A stretch of 64,000 nucleotides of DNA, from assembly GCF_013778305.1 (NCBI RefSeq), contig NZ_JACEIC010000002.1, forward strand, positions 747,708 to 811,707, read 5' to 3'. This DNA comes from Nocardioides agri. Lineage in GTDB: Bacteria; Actinomycetota; Actinomycetes; Propionibacteriales; Nocardioidaceae. Both the position numbers and the translations under genes were made by a program. Shown in pieces: positions 14,762 to 27,959 of the stretch (positions are counted from its first letter, which is position 1; every line of letters begins with the position of its first letter). Below the pieces are notes generated by a model that ran no database searches, was not told the DNA's origin, and was given only the letters and a program-made list of their open reading frames with translations.

Positions 14762-16912
14762 TCAGGCGTACTTCTCCTCGAGCGCGTCGGTCAGCAGCGT
14801 CACCAGGGCCTCCAGCTGGACGTCGACCGACGTCTCGACCGACTCCCCGGCGCCGTCGAGCGCCCGGGCCGCCAGACCGGCCTTGCTGTCGATGAGCTCG
14901 GCGATCCGGGTGTCGATCGTCTGCGCCGCGATGATCCGCCACGCGGTGACCGGGAGCTCCTGGCCGATCCGGTGCACCCGGTCGATGGCCTGGGTCTGCT
15001 CGGCGTCCGTCCACGACAGCTCGGCGAGCACCAGGTTGGACGCGACCTGCAGGTTGATGCCGACACCGGCCGCGGTGAGCGAGCAGACGATGACCTCGAC
15101 CTCCGGGTCCTCGACGAACGCCTTGATCTGCGCCTCGCGGTTCTTCGTGGTCTGGTCGCCGCGGATCGAGGAGTACTTGATGCCGCGCCGGGCGAAGGTC
15201 TGCTCGGCGGTGTCCATGACGTCGATGTGCTTGGCGAAGAAGACCACCTTGCCGACGCTGCGGGCCAGCTGCGCCGCGTAGTCGGCAGCGAGACCGGCCT
15301 TCGCCTGACCGATGTGCCGCATCATCGTGAAGACGTTCTCGCCACTGGAGCTGTCGGAGTCCTCGCGCTCCCAGCCCGCGACCTGGCGGACCAGCTGGTG
15401 GTCGATGCCCTCGACCACGCTGCCGGTCTTGCGGGTCGCCAGCGCGGTCTCGTAGCGCTCGACCAGGCGCCGCGCGAGCTCGCGCTCGGCGTCGCGGATC
15501 GAGCGGCCGAGGTCGTCGTCGAGCTCGACCGGCAGGTCGGCGACCCGGCGGGCCGGGATGTCGGCCGCCACGTCGACCTTGCGGCGCCGGACGATGCCCA
15601 TGTCGACCACGGCCCGGCGCGCGGCCGGGTAGAAGCTGTGGTCGGCGGGGGTCAGCCCGGTCTCCTCGAGCGCGGCCATCAGCTCGGGCAGCGGCTTCTT
15701 GTCGTCGATCCAGCCGAGGAACTGCCAGATCGCCCGGAAGTCCTCGATGTCGTTGATCAGCGGCGTGCCGGTGAGCGCGACCATCAGCGGTCGTACCGTG
15801 CGCTCGCGGATGCGGTCGGCGAGGTGCAGCACGTGCTGCGAGCGCTGCGAGCTCTTGTTCTTGATGAAGTGCGCCTCGTCGACGACCATGCCGCGGAACC
15901 CGTGGTCGGCGATCCAGCCGACGTGCCGGTCGAGCACCTCGTAGTTGACGACCACGATGTCGGCGAACCCGTCGATGTCCTCGCCGTCGCCGTGGATCAC
16001 CGTCACCGTGCGGTTGGGGGTCCACATGCTCGCCTCGCGGGCCCAGTTCATCTTGACGACGTTGGGGACGACGACGAGCAGCGGGAACGCCTCGACGGCC
16101 TGCGCGGCCAGGAGCGACTGGGCCGTCTTGCCGAGGCCGGGCTCGTCGGCGAGCAGGAACGTGCGGTGGCCCTGGCGGGCGGCCTCGACGAGCTGGGCCT
16201 GGTGCTTCATCAGCACGTGACCGCCGGGTGCCTGCAGCGACTCGGCCTCCGGCAGGGGCATGCAGGAGGTCGCACCGGCCACGGCGTACTCGAAGGACCG
16301 GAAGAGCGGGCCGAGCAGCTCCCACGTCGCCAGCCGGTGGGTCAGCTGCTTGCGCTGCACGGAGAAGTCGGGGGCGAGGAACGGGTTGGCGAGCTGGCGC
16401 GAGAGCACCGACTGGGGCACGACGCGGCGCTCGGCGCTGCCGTCGGCCTCGGGCGCCGCCTCCGGCTCGGGCTCCACCTCGGCCTCCAAGCCGGCTGCCG
16501 CGATCATCTCCTTGCGCAGCGCCTTGGCGGAGTCGGAGATCGTCGCGTTCTCGGCGAGCAGCGCGAAGAGCGACGGCTCCTGCGCGGCGGTCTTGGCGAG
16601 GATCGTCGCGATGCCGTCGAGCCGCTTGAGCTGCTCGTTGCGCTGGGCGTCGGTCATCTCCGTGTCCGACTTGACCCGGGCCCGCTCCTCGCGCGCCAGC
16701 AGGGCGACGACCTGGAACTTGCTGCGCAGGTTGGGGACGTTGGAGCGGCGCGCGACGGCGTTCTCGACCTCGCGCACGGCGCGGGCGAGGATCGGGATGA
16801 TGCCGTCGTTGTCGAGCGGACGGCGTCGGCCGTTGCGCTGGCCGTTGCGCTGCGACGACCGGTTCGACGACGTACGGCGGCTCGCCGTCTGCTGCTGGCC
16901 CTGTCGAGCCAA
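14762..16912 (-). CDS. SNF2-family helicase-like ATPase
   Basis: A 716-residue superfamily 2 protein. The helical N-terminal region (about 30-200) has a basic, low-complexity head rich in Q, S, R and N. Helicase motifs follow: Walker A ADEPGLGKTAQ, motif II VVDEAHFIKNK, motif III ALTGTPL, and C-terminal motifs VIVCSLTAAGVGINLQ and QAIDRVHRIGQ. These place it in the SNF2/Rad54 group, which translocates on double-stranded DNA. I choose the TTG at 16912 because GGAGGAGG lies just upstream; a longer ATG form from 17047 would add a non-conserved leader. Target and partners are unknown. Confidence 0.85.
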   Translation of the reverse strand: MARQGQQQTASRRTSSNRSSQRNGQRNGRRRPLDNDGIIPILARAVREVENAVARRSNVPNLRSKFQVVALLAREERARVKSDTEMTDAQRNEQLKRLDGIATILAKTAAQEPSLFALLAENATISDSAKALRKEMIAAAGLEAEVEPEPEAAPEADGSAERRVVPQSVLSRQLANPFLAPDFSVQRKQLTHRLATWELLGPLFRSFEYAVAGATSCMPLPEAESLQAPGGHVLMKHQAQLVEAARQGHRTFLLADEPGLGKTAQSLLAAQAVEAFPLLVVVPNVVKMNWAREASMWTPNRTVTVIHGDGEDIDGFADIVVVNYEVLDRHVGWIADHGFRGMVVDEAHFIKNKSSQRSQHVLHLADRIRERTVRPLMVALTGTPLINDIEDFRAIWQFLGWIDDKKPLPELMAALEETGLTPADHSFYPAARRAVVDMGIVRRRKVDVAADIPARRVADLPVELDDDLGRSIRDAERELARRLVERYETALATRKTGSVVEGIDHQLVRQVAGWEREDSDSSSGENVFTMMRHIGQAKAGLAADYAAQLARSVGKVVFFAKHIDVMDTAEQTFARRGIKYSSIRGDQTTKNREAQIKAFVEDPEVEVIVCSLTAAGVGINLQVASNLVLAELSWTDAEQTQAIDRVHRIGQELPVTAWRIIAAQTIDTRIAELIDSKAGLAARALDGAGESVETSVDVQLEALVTLLTDALEEKYA

Positions 16913-17101
16913 GGACCCCTCCTCCGGAGTACGAACGCGCGTGCGGACAGATGGACCCGAAGGGCCCGGCTGCGGCGCGATCCGGTCGGCGTGCGCTGCG
17001 CACGAGACCGATGAACGTGGACCCGACGGGTCCGACGACGCCGCCATCGTAGCGCGGCATCCCCGCCGGGTGTGAGCCCGGGCGCAACTCAGCCCGGAAA
17101 C

Positions 17102-18631
17102 TCAGATCGTGAAGTCAACACCCTGGGCGAGCGGCAGATTCCCGGAGAAGTTGATCGTGTTGGTCGCGCGGCGCATGTAGGCCCGCCACGCGTCCGAACC
17201 CGACTCCCGGCCGCCGCCGGTCTCCTTCTCCCCGCCGAAGGCGCCGCCGATCTCGGCGCCCGAGGTGCCGATGTTGACGTTGACGATGCCGCAGTCGGAG
17301 CCCTCCGCGGAGACGAAGAGCTCCGCCTCGACCAGGTCCTGGGTGAAGACGCTCGAGGAGAGGCCCTGCGGGACGGCGTTGTTGATCTCGATCGCGTGCT
17401 CGAACTCGTCGTAGGTCACCACGTAGAGCAGCGGCGCGAACGTCTCTCGCGCCACCACCGCGGTCTGCTCGGGCATCCGGACGATGGCCGGTCGGGCGTA
17501 GTAGGCGTCGGGAGCGAGGTCCTCGTGGGCGCGGCCGCCGCCGGCGACGACCTTGCCGCCGTCGCCCGTCGCGTCGGTGATGGCCGCCGCCATCGCGTCG
17601 TAGGCGCGCTTGTTGACGAGGGGGCCGACGAGCGTGCCCTCCTGCATCGGGTTGCCGATCGGCAGCCGCTCGTACGCCGCGGCGAGGCGGTCGGTGAGCT
17701 CGTCGGCGACGCTCGTGTGCGCGATGACCCGGCGCATGGTGGTGCAGCGCTGCCCCGCCGTACCAGCGGCGGCGAAGACGATGCCACGCACGGCCAGGTC
17801 GAGGTCGGCGCTGCCCGTGACGACCGCGGCGTTGTTGCCGCCGAGCTCGAGCAGGCTGCGGCCGAAGCGATCGGCGACGCGCGGGCCGACGGCGCGGCCC
17901 ATGCGGGTCGAGCCGGTGGCGCTCAGCAGGGCGACGCCGGGGTGGTCGACGAGCGCCTCGCCGACCTCCGGGCCGCCGAGGACGACCTGCGAGAGGTGCT
18001 CGGGGGCGCCGTGCTCGGCGATCGCCTGGGCGAGGGTCGCCTGGCAGGCGAGCGCGGTGAGCGGGGTGAGCTCGGACGGCTTCCAGACGACCGGGTCGCC
18101 GCAGACGAGCGCGACCGCGGTGTTCCAGGACCAGACGGCGGCCGGGAAGTTGAAGGCCGAGATAACGCCGACCACACCGAGCGGGTGCCAGGTCTCCATG
18201 AGCCGGTGGCCGGGCCGCTCGGAGGGCATCGTGCGGCCGTAGAGCTGGCGCGACAGCCCGACCGCGAAGTCGCAGATGTCGATCATCTCCTGGATCTCGC
18301 CGCGCGCCTCGGAGGTGATCTTCCCGGCCTCGATGCTCACCAGCGTCGCGAGGTCGTCCTTGTGCTCGGCGAGCAGCTCGGCCCAGCGCTTCACCAGGGC
18401 CCCACGCGCCGGCGCCGGCACCCGCCGCCACTCCCGGAACGCCTCCTGCGCGCGACCGACCGCCTCGTCGACGTACGCCGCGTCGCGCCAGCCGATCGTC
18501 GTCACGCCCTGCCCGTTGACCGGCGAGGACGTGGGGACGTCGCCGGCGGACGCCGCCAGGTCCACCCCGCACCGGCGCGCGGTCTCCAGGGCGAGTGCGG
18601 ACAGCTCGGACTGCGACGGGATCGAGGTCAT
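17102..18631 (-). CDS. ALDH7-type aldehyde dehydrogenase (piperideine-6-carboxylate / aminoadipate semialdehyde dehydrogenase-like)
   Basis: A 509-residue NAD(P)-dependent aldehyde dehydrogenase. Catalytic residues are N161 (AFNFPAAVWSWN), E262 (LELGGNNA) and C296 (TAGQRCTT). The C-terminal GGAFGGEKETGGGRESGSDAW is diagnostic of the ALDH7/antiquitin group, which oxidises alpha-aminoadipate semialdehyde (cyclic form piperideine-6-carboxylate) in lysine breakdown. It lies upstream of an FAD amine oxidoreductase and an E1 2-oxoacid dehydrogenase on the same strand, though 117 bp separate it from them. A role in lysine or a related amino acid catabolism is likely but not proven. Confidence 0.85.
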   Translation of the reverse strand: MTSIPSQSELSALALETARRCGVDLAASAGDVPTSSPVNGQGVTTIGWRDAAYVDEAVGRAQEAFREWRRVPAPARGALVKRWAELLAEHKDDLATLVSIEAGKITSEARGEIQEMIDICDFAVGLSRQLYGRTMPSERPGHRLMETWHPLGVVGVISAFNFPAAVWSWNTAVALVCGDPVVWKPSELTPLTALACQATLAQAIAEHGAPEHLSQVVLGGPEVGEALVDHPGVALLSATGSTRMGRAVGPRVADRFGRSLLELGGNNAAVVTGSADLDLAVRGIVFAAAGTAGQRCTTMRRVIAHTSVADELTDRLAAAYERLPIGNPMQEGTLVGPLVNKRAYDAMAAAITDATGDGGKVVAGGGRAHEDLAPDAYYARPAIVRMPEQTAVVARETFAPLLYVVTYDEFEHAIEINNAVPQGLSSSVFTQDLVEAELFVSAEGSDCGIVNVNIGTSGAEIGGAFGGEKETGGGRESGSDAWRAYMRRATNTINFSGNLPLAQGVDFTI

Positions 18632-18748
18632 GGTCGCCTTCCTACACGATCTCGGTCGGACGTGGTCCGCCGGGATAGCCAGCGACGAACCGGCTGCTCC
18701 CGCGGCCCCGGAACGACCACAACGTCTGTGGCTATCGCAGCGGAGCGG

Positions 18749-19892
18749 TCAGACGATGTTGCGCTCGGGGCGGACGCCGGCCGCGAAGCGGTCGACGGAG
18801 AGGCCGGAGACGTCGACGACGGGCGGGCGGCCGAGGACCAGGTCGCGCACGACCTCGCCGATCGCGGGTCCCATGAGGAACCCGTGGCCCGAGAAGCCGG
18901 TGGCGTAGAGGAAGCGCGAGACGCCCGCGGCCTCGCCCACCAGCGCGTTGTGGTCGGGGGTCATCTCGTAGAGGCCCGCCCATCCGGAGGCGATGCCGAC
19001 GTCGGCGAGGGCCGGCACCCGGCGCTCGATCGCGGCGCCGAGCCGGGGCAGCCAGGCGTCGGTGCGGGCGAGCGAGAAGCCCGGCTGCTCGTCGGGGTCG
19101 GACATGCCGACCAGCAGGCCCGGCCCCTCCCTGTGGAAGTAGAGGCTGGTCGTGAAGTCGATCGTGAACGGCGTCGCCGGGTCGAGCCCGGGCGTCGGCT
19201 CGGTCGTCAGGATCTGCCGACGCAGCGGTACGACGGGCAGGTCGACGCCGGCCATCTCCCCCACGGCCGCCGACCACGCGCCGGCCGCGCACAACACGGT
19301 GTCCGTGAGCACCCGCCCGTGGTCGGTCAGGACCGCGCGGACCTCCCCACCGTCGACCTCGATCCCCGTCACCGCGCACCGGTTGACCACGCGCGCGCCG
19401 GCCCGCCGGGCGCCCGCCGCGTAGCCCAGGACGACGGCTTCGGGAGTGCAGTGCCCGTCGCCCGGCGACCAGGCGGCGGCGAGCAGCCCGTCGGTCGAGA
19501 TCAGCGGCGACAGCGCCTGCGCCTCGCCGGGCGAGACCATCCGGCTGGGCACGCCGAGGGAGTTCTGCAGCGCCACGGCCGCCTCGAAGTCCGCGACGTC
19601 GCCGGGGTCGTCGAGGAGGAAGAGGTAGCCCGAGCGGTGCAGGTCGATCTCCTGGCCCGGCTCCTCGCCGAAGGTCTCGAAGGCGCGCAGGCTGCGCAGC
19701 CCGAGCTCGACGTTGACCGGGTCGGAGAACATCGCGCGCACGCCACCGGCCGCCTTGCACGTCGAGCCCGAGCCGAGGTCGTCGCGCTCCAGCAGCAGCA
19801 CGTCCGGGACGCCCGCCCGCGCCAGGTGGTAGGCCGTGCTCAGGCCGATCACGCCGCCCCCGATGACGACGACGGACGCGCGGTCGGGCAGC

Positions 19893-19900
<8 letters not shown>
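18749..19900 (-). CDS. FAD-dependent amino acid/amine oxidoreductase (DAO family)
   Basis: A 383-residue flavoprotein. The N-terminal dinucleotide motif is VVVIGGGVIGLSTAYHLA with LLLERDDLGSGST following; the C-terminal FLYATGFSGHGFLMGPAIGE closes the FAD site as in sarcosine oxidase beta-like and glycine oxidase proteins. It oxidises an amine or amino acid, passing electrons to oxygen or another acceptor. It begins 8 bp inside the end of the E1 gene, so the two are translationally coupled. The substrate is not evident; the E1 neighbour suggests the 2-oxoacid formed is decarboxylated next. Confidence 0.82.
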
Positions 19901-22028
<2,128 letters not shown>

Positions 22029-22052
22029 GGCCCCACTCTGGCATGCGTCAGC

Positions 22053-22066
22053 GGGACGAAGGTCCC
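22053..22066. promoter_or_regulatory. DosR/DevR-like box
   Basis: GGGACGAAGGTCCC is a perfect GGGAC/GTCCC inverted repeat that matches the core of the mycobacterial DosR consensus (GGGACTWWAGTCCC) at 12 of 14 positions. It lies between the divergent E1 gene and the flavin-nucleotide-binding gene. A second short palindrome, CGGAC-T-GTCCG, follows at 22084-22094. Confidence 0.55.
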
Positions 22067-22143
22067 GGCGCCCCGGGACCGAACGGACTGTCCGCCGCAC
22101 CGGCGCGGGACGAGCGTGGAGGGGAGAGCAGAGGAGGGTCCCC

Positions 22144-22581
22144 ATGAACGTCGAGCAGCTGTCCCAGGAGCAGGAGCCCCGGCTGGCCACCCTGGTGGCC
22201 TACGACTGCTGGAGCCTGCTGGGTCAGGCGGAGATCGCGCGGGTCGGCTGGCAGAGCGCTGCCGGCGTCGCGATCGTCCCCGTCAACTACGTCGTCGCGG
22301 ACGGCGCCGTGTGGTTCCGCACCGACCCCTCGTCCGCCGTGGCCCGCGAGGCAGGCGGCACCCGGATCGTCGTCGAGGTCGACCACGTCGACGCCCGCGA
22401 GCACTCCGGCTGGAGCGTCGTGGTGAGCGGCACCGCCCAGCTCGTCGAGTTCCTCGACGTCCCCGACATGCTCGTCGACATGCGGATCTGGCCGGGCGGC
22501 GAGCACGCCCTGTTCGTCCGTGTGGACCCCGACGAGGTCACCGGCCGCCGGCTGTCCGCGGCCCCCGACGACCGGCCCTGA
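22144..22581 (+). CDS. pyridoxamine 5'-phosphate oxidase family flavin-nucleotide-binding protein
   Basis: A 145-residue split-barrel protein. IARVGWQSAAGVAIVPVNYVVADGAVWFRTDPSS is the conserved strand-loop region (shown here as VAIVPVNYVV and VWFRTDP), and VEVDHVDAREHSGWSVVVSG follows, as in Rv2xxx-type dormancy flavin/F420-binding proteins. Such proteins are frequent in DosR regulons. The start is the ATG after GGAGAGCAGAGGAGGG. A DosR-like box lies 78-91 bp upstream. The cofactor (FMN, F420 or haem) cannot be set from sequence. Confidence 0.8.
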   Translation: MNVEQLSQEQEPRLATLVAYDCWSLLGQAEIARVGWQSAAGVAIVPVNYVVADGAVWFRTDPSSAVAREAGGTRIVVEVDHVDAREHSGWSVVVSGTAQLVEFLDVPDMLVDMRIWPGGEHALFVRVDPDEVTGRRLSAAPDDRP

Positions 22582-22611
22582 CGCGGGGCCGGCGACCGAG
22601 AGGAGCCCTAG

Positions 22612-23202
22612 ATGCTCGTGCAGGAGATCATGACCCCGAGGCCGATGACGGTGACACCGGGGACCCGGGTGAAGGTGGCGCTGCAGCGGTTGGCCGAGCA
22701 CGGCATCACCGCGCTGCCGGTCGTCGACGCGCGCCGTCGGCTCCTCGGCATCATCAGCGAGGCCGACCTGATCCGCGAGTCGGTCGCGCGCGACCCGCGC
22801 GCACCCGAGGGAGCGGTCGTCGTCGAGAGCCTCTACCCCGCCCGCCTGGTCGAGGACGTCTACACCCGTCCCGCGGCGGCCGTGCGCGTCGACGACGACG
22901 TGGCGTCGGCGGTGGACCTGATGACGGTCACCGGGGCGAAGAGCCTGCCCGTGCTCGACGAGGACGGCACGCTGGTCGGCGTGCTGAGCCGCAGCGACGT
23001 CGTCCGCATGCTGGCCCGTGCCGACGACGTGATCGCGGCCGACGTGGACGACGTGCTGTCGCGGCTGGGCCATCCCGACTGGCTCATCGAGGTCGAGGAC
23101 GGCGTCGTCGACGTGACCGGACCGGCGAACCTCGGTGAGGTGTCGCTCGCCCACATGGTGGCGCGCACCGTGCCCGGGGTGGTCCAGGTCCACGTCGAGT
23201 AG
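22612..23202 (+). CDS. CBS-pair protein with C-terminal BON domain
   Basis: A 196-residue protein. The first CBS motif covers about residues 1-62 (MTPRPMTVTPGTRV, GITALPVVDARRRLLGIISEADL) and the second about 82-140 (AVRVDDDVASAVDLM, KSLPVLDEDGTLVGVLSRSDV). A BON-like tail follows (HPDWLIEVEDGVVDVTG, ending VPGVVQVHVE). CBS pairs usually bind adenine nucleotides. Proteins like this (for example mycobacterial Rv2626c, without BON) are induced under hypoxia. It lies 30 bp after the flavin-binding gene and is probably co-transcribed. GAGGAG precedes the ATG. Confidence 0.85.
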   Translation: MLVQEIMTPRPMTVTPGTRVKVALQRLAEHGITALPVVDARRRLLGIISEADLIRESVARDPRAPEGAVVVESLYPARLVEDVYTRPAAAVRVDDDVASAVDLMTVTGAKSLPVLDEDGTLVGVLSRSDVVRMLARADDVIAADVDDVLSRLGHPDWLIEVEDGVVDVTGPANLGEVSLAHMVARTVPGVVQVHVE

Positions 23203-23212
23203 GCCGGACGAG

Positions 23213-23259
23213 CCGTCAGCCCGTGGGCACCTCGGTCACGAGGTGCCCACGGCTGACGG
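23213..23259. terminator. bidirectional hairpin between convergent CBS and USP genes
   Basis: CCGTCAGCCCGTGGGCACCT and AGGTGCCCACGGCTGACGG are inverted copies with one extra C in the left arm and an 8-nt loop. The stem includes the last codons and stop of the universal stress gene. It can terminate transcription from both sides. Confidence 0.6.
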
Positions 23260-24103
23260 TCGGCTCGACCCAGTGGTGCGGCTCGGGCGCGGCGAGCAGC
23301 ACCGGGCAGGTCGCCTCGCGGAGGACCGCGCGCGCCACCGGCCCCAGGTGGGAGCCGGTGGGCACGAGTGCGGTGTGCCGACCGAGCACGAGAAGCGTCG
23401 CGTCCCGCGCTGCCGCCAGCAGCGCCTCCCCGGGACGCTCGTCGCCGACCACGACGGAGACCCGCGGGTCGTCGGGCTGTACGTCGTACCGGCTCAGCGC
23501 CGCCCACATCACCGACGCCGACCGTTCGGCGGTGCCGGGGTCGGTGACGTGGGTGAGCGGCGCCGAGCCGGCGCCTGGGGGTCGCCAGCTGGTCGAGATC
23601 ACGACCAGCTGGGCGGCGCGGTCGCGTGCCGCCCCGACCGCGGTGGCGAGGAGGCCGGCCGACCGGCCGGGCTCGTCGACGCCGACCACGACGGTGGCCG
23701 CCCGGTCCTCGGCCGCCCAGTCCTCGGGCACCGAGAGCACCGGCGCCCCGACCCGGCAGGCAGCGCCGACCGAGGCGGACCGCGCGTAGGGGTGGGCGTG
23801 GCTGCCGGGTCGCGGCCGGCCGACCACCACGACGGCGGCCTCGTGGCCGATCGCGGCCAGCGCCGGGACGGCCGCCATGGGGGCGACGGTCGCAGTGACC
23901 GGGACCCGGTCGCCGAGCCGGGCGGCGGCGTAGCCCGCGGCGCTGCGCAGGAGGCGGGATCCGGCCTCGTCGTCGGCCGGGGCGGCGTGGACGAGGTGCA
24001 GCACCGACCCGCGGCGCAGCGCCTCGTCAGCAGCCTGGTCGACGACAGCGGACCAACCGCGGTGTCCGAGCGCAGCGACGACAGGGGGCGGCATCTCGTT
24101 CAT
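23216..24103 (-). CDS. tandem universal stress protein (UspA family)
   Basis: A 295-residue protein with two UspA domains. The N-terminal domain (about 1-145) is divergent, while the C-terminal domain (about 150-290) includes ATVVVGVDEPGRSAGLLATAV and ATLLVLGRHTALVPTGSHLGPVARAVLREATCPVLL, close to the G-2x-G-9x-G-(S/T) ATP-binding motif. Tandem Usp proteins such as mycobacterial Rv2623 are controlled by DosR. It diverges from PPDK across 108 bp that contain a DosR-like box. The ATG at 24103 is the only good start near the promoter. Confidence 0.85.
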   Translation of the reverse strand: MNEMPPPVVAALGHRGWSAVVDQAADEALRRGSVLHLVHAAPADDEAGSRLLRSAAGYAAARLGDRVPVTATVAPMAAVPALAAIGHEAAVVVVGRPRPGSHAHPYARSASVGAACRVGAPVLSVPEDWAAEDRAATVVVGVDEPGRSAGLLATAVGAARDRAAQLVVISTSWRPPGAGSAPLTHVTDPGTAERSASVMWAALSRYDVQPDDPRVSVVVGDERPGEALLAAARDATLLVLGRHTALVPTGSHLGPVARAVLREATCPVLLAAPEPHHWVEPTVSRGHLVTEVPTG

Positions 24104-24140
24104 GCCTTCCACGCTGGGCCGCGCGGCACCGCGGTTCGTA

Positions 24141-24154
24141 GGGACCAAGGACCC
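24141..24154. promoter_or_regulatory. DosR/DevR-like box, weaker
   Basis: GGGACCAAGGACCC matches the GGGACTWWAGTCCC core at 11 of 14 positions and lies in the 108-bp divergent region between the universal stress gene and the pyruvate phosphate dikinase gene. It could serve both. Confidence 0.45.
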
Positions 24155-24211
24155 CCGTCCAGGGGCCGCCCGTCCCGAGACGCCAGCAGGCGACGGGTCC
24201 ACGGTGAAGTC

Positions 24212-26914
<2,703 letters not shown>

Positions 26915-26918
26915 AGAC

Positions 26919-27950
26919 ATGACCGAGACCAGCGTCCGGGCATCCCGGACCGGGACACCGCGCGCGGCTTGGGTGGCCGCCTGCGCGGGCGCGGAGGCGG
27001 TCGGTCTCGGCGCCGCGGCGGCGGCTGCCCGGCTCGGCGAGGGCCGTCCGGACGGGATCGCGCTCGCGCTCGTGATCGGCGGCGGTCTGGTCGAGGGCAC
27101 GGCACTGGGAGGCCTTCAGGCCACCGTCCTCGGCCGAGCCTTCCCGCGCCTGCGGCGGCTCCGGTACGCCGCGGCCACGGTGCTCGTCGCCGGTCTCGGC
27201 TGGGCCGCGGCCTCCGCGCCGGGTGTCCTGAGCGGCGGTGCCGCCGACACCCCGCCGCTGGCGCTGGTGCTCCTGGGCGCGGCGGCCCTCGGGCTCGTCA
27301 TGGGCGCCGTCCTCGGCGCGGTCCAGGCCCTCGCCCTGCGCGGTGCGGTCCGGCACCCGGGGCGCTGGGTCGGCGCCAACGCCGCCGCCTGGCCGCTCGC
27401 GATGACGCTGATCTTCGCCGGGGCGACCACGCCCGGTGCCGCGTGGTCCACGTGGTCCGTCGTGCTGCTCGGCGTCGTGACCGGCGCCGTCGCCGGCACC
27501 GGCCTCGGCCTGGTCACCGGCTGGTTCCTGCCCGCACTGGACGGCCCGCCCACGTCGGGCCGGATCGTCCTGGCCGCGCTGCGCACCCACCGCTTCCGCG
27601 GCCTGCACGCCTCGCTGGTCGGACTCGAGGTCGTCGGTCGGCACACCGGGCGGCGCTACCGCTTCCCGGTGCAGTACGCAGTCGCGCCCGGCGGCCTCGC
27701 CGTCGTCCCCGCCCACGCGGCGGCCAAGACCTGGTGGCGCAACGTCACCCCCGAGCCCACCCCGGTCGCCCTGCTCCGCGAAGGCGTCTGGGCCCCCGCC
27801 ACCGCACGGCTGCTGGCGCCGGACGACCCGGCGTACCGCCCTGCCGTGGCGGCCTACAGCGAACGGTGGCCACACACCCCCGTTCCTCCGGACCAGCCGG
27901 TCGTGCTGGTCCGGATCGGCGCCGCCGCCTCGACGCGCGCCACATCCTGA
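26919..27950 (+). CDS. membrane protein fused to a DUF385/nitroreductase-like domain
   Basis: A 343-residue protein. Residues about 15-215 are hydrophobic and Ala/Gly/Leu-rich, forming around six transmembrane segments. The C-terminal part (about 225-320) contains LEVVGRHTGRRYRFPVQY, VPAHAAAKTWWRNV and REGVWAPATARLL. These match the layout of the deazaflavin (F420)-dependent nitroreductase/DUF385 split barrel, where the TGRR loop and the W-(W/Y)-x-N motif help bind the cofactor. The gene starts 4 bp after ppdK and lies 9 bp before the alcohol dehydrogenase, so it belongs to that operon. The fusion to a membrane domain is uncommon, and the function is unknown. Confidence 0.7.
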   Translation: MTETSVRASRTGTPRAAWVAACAGAEAVGLGAAAAAARLGEGRPDGIALALVIGGGLVEGTALGGLQATVLGRAFPRLRRLRYAAATVLVAGLGWAAASAPGVLSGGAADTPPLALVLLGAAALGLVMGAVLGAVQALALRGAVRHPGRWVGANAAAWPLAMTLIFAGATTPGAAWSTWSVVLLGVVTGAVAGTGLGLVTGWFLPALDGPPTSGRIVLAALRTHRFRGLHASLVGLEVVGRHTGRRYRFPVQYAVAPGGLAVVPAHAAAKTWWRNVTPEPTPVALLREGVWAPATARLLAPDDPAYRPAVAAYSERWPHTPVPPDQPVVLVRIGAAASTRATS

Positions 27951-27959
27951 GGAGGAGTC

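Noticed and set aside
18674..18736. 8-bp inverted repeat GATAGCCA / TGGCTATC with 47 bp between arms upstream of ALDH7
   Set aside because: The arms are short and far apart and straddle no clear promoter; chance cannot be excluded.
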